Part shown: positions 34,157 through 37,351 of the stretch, in pieces
How positions within the stretch are numbered: position 1 is the first letter of the stretch
Layout of the letters: every line of letters begins with the position of its first letter
Program-made: the position numbers and the translations under genes
The notes under the pieces: model-generated
Told to the model about the DNA's origin: nothing
Seen by the model: the letters and a program-made list of their open reading frames with translations, nothing else
Databases searched by the model: none
Source: Syntrophobacteraceae bacterium
Lineage (GTDB): Bacteria; Desulfobacterota; Syntrophobacteria; Syntrophobacterales; Syntrophobacteraceae
DNA length: 37,351 nt
Assembly (NCBI GenBank): GCA_003566995.1
Contig: PXBG01000122.1
Coordinates: 1-37,351, forward strand
Direction: 5' to 3'

Positions 34157-34944
34157 AAAATTTTCCTTCTGACATGGTTCGATAGAAACTCGATGGTCAT
34201 GACGACGATTACCAGCAGGATGACGACAAGGGATGCGCTTTTGTATTGCTGCGTTTTGTAATACAGGTCGAACAGAAAACCGATGCCGGAGCCGGTCAGC
34301 AGTCCCACAAGGGTGGCGTCACGAATGTTGGTTTCAACCATGTAGAGAACCCAGCTGATCATTTGGGGGATTGATGCGGGGATCACCGCCTGGGCGATAA
34401 TATGCGGATACGATGCGCCGGTTGCTCGCAATGCCTCCACCTGGCTGTCAGACGCTTCGTCGATGGTTTCTATGAAAGCCCGGGTAAGAAAACCGAAAGA
34501 AGCGAAAAAAAGGGCCAGGTAACCGGTGAAGGCGCTCATTCCAAAGGTCACCAGAAATATCAGGGCCCATGCAGCAATGGGAATGTTTCGGCTTACCGAG
34601 GCGACGGCGCGGGACGCAATGGCGAAAAATCCGTTGATTCGAGTGCACTGTGAACCCATGATGGCAAAAAGGAAAGCAGTGACGGCGGCAGTGGTTGTCG
34701 CCATAATCGACAGGAAAATGGTTTCGACCAATTTTTCCAGCATGGACGGAAACCGCGACCAGGCTGCCGCATCCGGAACGACATGGGCGAAGATCCAGGA
34801 TGCCACCCGGGGCAGGGCGGTAAAAAACGTCCCGACTTTCAGCTCCGTGTGCCATGCAGACAACAGCGTCAGTGCGATCAGAATAGCAAGAAATATCCGC
34901 AGCATAACATTTCTGTAGCGGAAAAAGTCGGATGGTGTTTGCAT
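34153..34944 (-). CDS. phnE: PhnE-type phosphonate ABC permease, first copy
   Basis: 263 residues from ATG 34944, one base after the phnC stop; an in-frame ATG at 34980 within phnC would add 12 residues. The loop VEALRATGASYPHIIAQAVIPAS matches PhnE. Six or so hydrophobic segments are present. Two non-identical phnE genes are common in operons outside the enterics. Confidence 0.92.
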   Translation of the reverse strand: MQTPSDFFRYRNVMLRIFLAILIALTLLSAWHTELKVGTFFTALPRVASWIFAHVVPDAAAWSRFPSMLEKLVETIFLSIMATTTAAVTAFLFAIMGSQCTRINGFFAIASRAVASVSRNIPIAAWALIFLVTFGMSAFTGYLALFFASFGFLTRAFIETIDEASDSQVEALRATGASYPHIIAQAVIPASIPQMISWVLYMVETNIRDATLVGLLTGSGIGFLFDLYYKTQQYKSASLVVILLVIVVMTIEFLSNHVRRKIL

Positions 34945-34945
34945 G

Positions 34946-35707
34946 TCAATCGTTGATGAGTTCACCGGCTTCAGCTCCATATATTTCGTATATTTTCTGT
35001 TGGCTCAGCTGATCCGAAGGGCCGTCAAAGACGAGTGTGCCTTTGTTGAAGCCAAGGATCCGGGAGCTGTATTTTCTGGCCACATCGATCTGATGAAGGT
35101 TAACAACCATCGTGATCCCCATTTCCGTGCGGATTTTCAAAAGATAGTCCATGATTATCCTGGCGGAGCTTGGGTCGAGGGAGCTGATCGGTTCATCACA
35201 CAGGATGATCCGGGGGTTCTGGACAAGCGCCCGTGCGATTCCGACCCGTTGCTTCTGTCCCCCCGAAAGCATGTCGCATCGGCGATACACGAGCTCCCCC
35301 AGCCCGAGCAATTCCAGAATTTCCAGGGCATGTCGCTTTTCCTGCTCATCGTACATGGAAAAGACGCCCTTGATGGCCCCCTTGTAACCGAGTCTTCCGT
35401 GCAGCACATTCTCAATGACCGTCAACCGGTAGACCAGGTTGTAATGTTGAAAGATCATTCCAATGCGGGCTCGCTCCCGCCGCAATTCGGGGCCCCTGAG
35501 CGCTGTCATCTCTTTCCCGTCGAAGACAATTTCTCCGGCTGATGGTTCTATCAGGCGATTCACGCATCGTATCAACGTGGTTTTGCCCGATCCGGAAGGA
35601 CCGATAACCGACACGAATTCACCCTTTGAAATTTGGAACGAGACATCAGACAAGGCTTGTGTTTCGCCATAAGACTTTGTCAGCTTTCGTACATCCAAAA
35701 GAGCCAT
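34946..35707 (-). CDS. phnC: PhnC, phosphonate ABC transporter ATPase
   Basis: 253 residues. Walker A is GPSGSGKTTLIRCVNRL, and the PhnC hallmark is MIFQHYNLVYRLTVIENVLHGRLG. The signature is LSGGQKQRVGIARAL, Walker B is IILCDEPISSLDP, and VNLHQIDVARKYSSRILGF follows. It is a cytoplasmic ATPase for phosphonate uptake. It follows phnD after 95 bases that hold a stem-loop. Confidence 0.96.
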   Translation of the reverse strand: MALLDVRKLTKSYGETQALSDVSFQISKGEFVSVIGPSGSGKTTLIRCVNRLIEPSAGEIVFDGKEMTALRGPELRRERARIGMIFQHYNLVYRLTVIENVLHGRLGYKGAIKGVFSMYDEQEKRHALEILELLGLGELVYRRCDMLSGGQKQRVGIARALVQNPRIILCDEPISSLDPSSARIIMDYLLKIRTEMGITMVVNLHQIDVARKYSSRILGFNKGTLVFDGPSDQLSQQKIYEIYGAEAGELIND

Positions 35708-35735
35708 TGGTCTTTCCGGAAACGGTTTTCTGGCC

Positions 35736-35780
35736 GGGTAAGCGTTTCACATCCCCAATGCAGTCTGCGAAACGTTACCC
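35736..35780 (-). promoter_or_regulatory. intercistronic stem-loop between phnD and phnC
   Basis: GGGTAAGCGTTTC (35736-35748) and GAAACGTTACCC (35769-35780) pair with one mismatch region to give an imperfect stem and a loop of about 20 bases. No T run follows on the minus strand. As in the other transporter operon of this window, it stands between the binding-protein gene and the ATPase gene, so differential expression of the binding protein is the likely role. Confidence 0.55.
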
Positions 35781-35802
35781 TGCCTCTTTGTGTGCAATGC
35801 GA

Positions 35803-36840
35803 TCACTTGAGGGGAAGTCCGCTCATTTCACGAATCGGGTTGTACCAGGCATCCTCGACGGGCACGAATCGCTGCCCTTCATCAAACAGGGTCGGGTTTC
35901 TAGCATCGCTTCTGTCTCGGAAAATTCTCCGGTTCGCAGCAGCCTCATCGGAGGTCAGCACCTTTGTGATGGTGTCGATTTCCTTTTGACTCAGGACATT
36001 GGCATTGACCACGATGCACTCATTGAGTACCGGAACAGTAGCCACCAGCACGATCTCCTCTCCGCTGAAACGATCAAACGGGGTGGTTGCATCGTCTCGA
36101 ATCCGGAACACATCGCCCGGTTGGGGATCAAAGAAGTCCCCTTTTGTAAAGTTGATGTAGTGCTCGATACATGTGTTGCAGAAGGCGCCGATATCGGCCC
36201 TGTTCTGAATCACGTTCAGCAAGGCGCCCTGGTGACTTCCTCCAAAAAGGACCTCTGAAAAGACACTGTTTCGACCCCCTTCCAGTAACGCTTCCGCCTC
36301 TACCTTGAAGTGGTCGGAAATAATGCTGGAGGGAACCCGAAAGCCGGATGTTGAACTGCTGGACACAAAGGAAAAACGTTTCTGGCTAAGCGTGTCCAGA
36401 TCATAAACCCCATTGACAAGGTACTGATCCGCCGTTTCCTTTCTGACTCCGAGCATGGCGTAATACTTGGCATCATCCAGGGTCCCGGACGCCCCTGTAT
36501 GTACCGCAATTGCCTGGACGGCGGGTTCGCGGTGATTGGCCTGAACGTATCCTTCGCCGCCAAACCATGAAATGGCAGCATTTCCATGAACGAGGGATTC
36601 GATGGCTATGGAATAGTCGGTGGTCAATTGCTGGCGAATATCCCGGCCAATGGCCTCGGAAACCATCTCCACGATGGCGGCCCTTGATGCGGCTCTTTCA
36701 GGCGTGGACTCATTGGGGTACCATACCCAAACCAGCGTCCTGGCTTCGGCCGGTGCCGTCACCAACAAAATGCCAACGATGACAACGAACAAGTGAACAA
36801 ATCCCGAAAAACGGCTCCACTTTTTCCTGCATGCGCACAT
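35803..36840 (-). CDS. phnD: PhnD, periplasmic phosphonate-binding protein
   Basis: 345 residues; ATG 36840 has GGAGG eight bases upstream. Residues 1-33 are a signal peptide with a hydrophobic core FVHLFVVIVGILLVTAPAEA. The mature domain has WVWYPNESTPERAASRAAI, AISWFGGEGYVQA, YAMLGVRKETADQYLV, SFVSSSSTSGFRVPSSII, FSEVLFGGSHQGALLNVIQN, and ADIGAFCNTCIEHY. All fit the PhnD/PBP type. It binds phosphonates for PhnCEE and is the first gene of the operon. Confidence 0.95.
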   Translation of the reverse strand: MCACRKKWSRFSGFVHLFVVIVGILLVTAPAEARTLVWVWYPNESTPERAASRAAIVEMVSEAIGRDIRQQLTTDYSIAIESLVHGNAAISWFGGEGYVQANHREPAVQAIAVHTGASGTLDDAKYYAMLGVRKETADQYLVNGVYDLDTLSQKRFSFVSSSSTSGFRVPSSIISDHFKVEAEALLEGGRNSVFSEVLFGGSHQGALLNVIQNRADIGAFCNTCIEHYINFTKGDFFDPQPGDVFRIRDDATTPFDRFSGEEIVLVATVPVLNECIVVNANVLSQKEIDTITKVLTSDEAAANRRIFRDRSDARNPTLFDEGQRFVPVEDAWYNPIREMSGLPLK

Positions 36841-37351
36841 TTCAGTTCCTCCATTTTTAGTGATTTTTAGGCCAGGTTATCTGTTGCATTCTGGCTGCAA
36901 GTTTCCTGTTCGAACAAAGAGAATCACTGACAACAGGTGATTCCCTGTATCTCATGGCTTCGTAGCAGGCTGGTGACATGGTGGTGACGTGTTGATGAAA
37001 AAATGGTGTTTCTGGGCGGGGCTGTTTTGAAGTCGGACCGAACTGATACGGATATGCCGAAACTTATGATCACATTTTTCAAAAAGGGCGGTTTTGGCCT
37101 TGGAGTGCCCTTTTATCGACAGTATGAACCTTGCAAGGATTTAATTCTTCACGAAACTCCGAATGCAGTGGTTGGAAAAGGCAGAAAATCCTTCTCACAG
37201 TGGCCCTGAATCACTGCCATGGTCCTATCTCAAATGATGGATGAAGGCAGTTCTAGGAGGAGGTGCGGGGTGGTCGTGCGTACAAGCAAAATGGGGATTC
37301 ACATATGGAGTCTGCTCGGAATAAAAAAAAGGACCCAACGGCAATCCCGCC
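36841..37351. other. phn operon control region and contig end
   Basis: It contains the candidate Pho box at 36972-36989 and the phnD leader. A plus-strand frame at 37003-37209 has no recognisable family and no convincing start signal, so I do not call it. Near 37320, on the minus strand, GGGTCC followed by eight T could be the right arm of a terminator of a gene beyond the contig end. Confidence 0.45.
36972..36989 (-). promoter_or_regulatory. candidate Pho box upstream of phnD
   Basis: On the minus strand the sequence reads CGTCACC-ACCA-TGTCACC, two near-identical seven-base units 11 bases apart. A weaker third unit TGCTACG is in register. This is the spacing of PhoB direct repeats (CTGTCAT-like unit plus four bases), although the unit ends in CC instead of T. 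It lies 132 bases before the phnD start. PhoB control of phn operons under phosphate starvation is established; that this site binds PhoB is inferred. Confidence 0.55.

Noticed and set aside
37003..37209. 68-codon plus-strand frame near the right end
   Set aside because: No ribosome-binding site, no recognisable motif, and it lies in the phn control region.

Overview
The window looks like part of a contig from an anaerobic, sulfate-reducer- or syntroph-like member of the Desulfobacterota (former Deltaproteobacteria). This is inferred from the protein families present: a DUF3343-like protein next to a hydrate-dehydratase-like kinase, DUF362, UMF1-type MFS, HMA_2/DUF5132 proteins, and a C-P lyase operon with a TIM-barrel gene. 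There is no rRNA or other marker to fix the taxon. Bases 1-13 match the end of an Illumina adapter, so the left edge is an assembly end and the first gene is cut. I saw no tRNA, rRNA, CRISPR array or intact insertion sequence.

Layout. (1) 14-3656, plus strand: a truncated DUF3343-like gene overlapping a carbohydrate-kinase/NAD(P)H-hydrate-dehydratase-like gene, a DUF362 protein, and a cyclopropane-fatty-acid synthase. (2) 3746-7577, a visibly G+C-richer block: an ADP-ribosylglycohydrolase-fold protein with substituted metal motifs, a UMF1-family transporter, a small zincin metallopeptidase, and a decayed type I restriction methylase (hsdM) remnant. (3) 7706-11567, minus strand: a complete ABC importer of the 2-aminoethylphosphonate type (binding protein, ATPase, fused double permease). 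(4) 11725-25061, minus strand: a PHP-glycosyltransferase fusion, three proteins carrying HMA_2-like domains (one fused to a P2-type ATPase), a DksA/TraR-like protein, a cytidylate-kinase-like protein, a TerC-like membrane protein, a MetK homologue with both signature motifs degraded, a low-complexity helical repeat protein, a DUF5132 protein and a zinc-ribbon protein. (5) 25391-36840, minus strand: a long, tightly overlapping phosphonate operon phnD-C-E-E-G-H-I-J-K-L-M, followed by a TIM-barrel protein, a GNAT acetyltransferase and a hexapeptide transferase, with a Pho-box-like repeat upstream of phnD.

How the genes fit together. Two separate uptake systems (2-AEP-type ABC and PhnCDEE) could feed one C-P lyase (PhnGHIJKLM). 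phnN and phnP, the usual last steps, are absent from the operon; a metal-binding TIM-barrel gene sits where they would be expected. This makes that gene a good candidate for a non-canonical end to the pathway. The hexapeptide gene is broken by a one-base deletion in a run of seven G, which may be a sequencing error or a real lesion.

The most likely place for an undescribed system is 14.7-25.1 kb. It holds repeated HMA_2-like domains, a P-ATPase fusion, DUF5132, a repetitive amphipathic-type protein and a degenerate MetK, all on one strand. The combination resembles a metal-handling or membrane-compartment system, but no function can be proved from sequence alone. Start codons were chosen from visible Shine-Dalgarno sequences and overlaps where possible.
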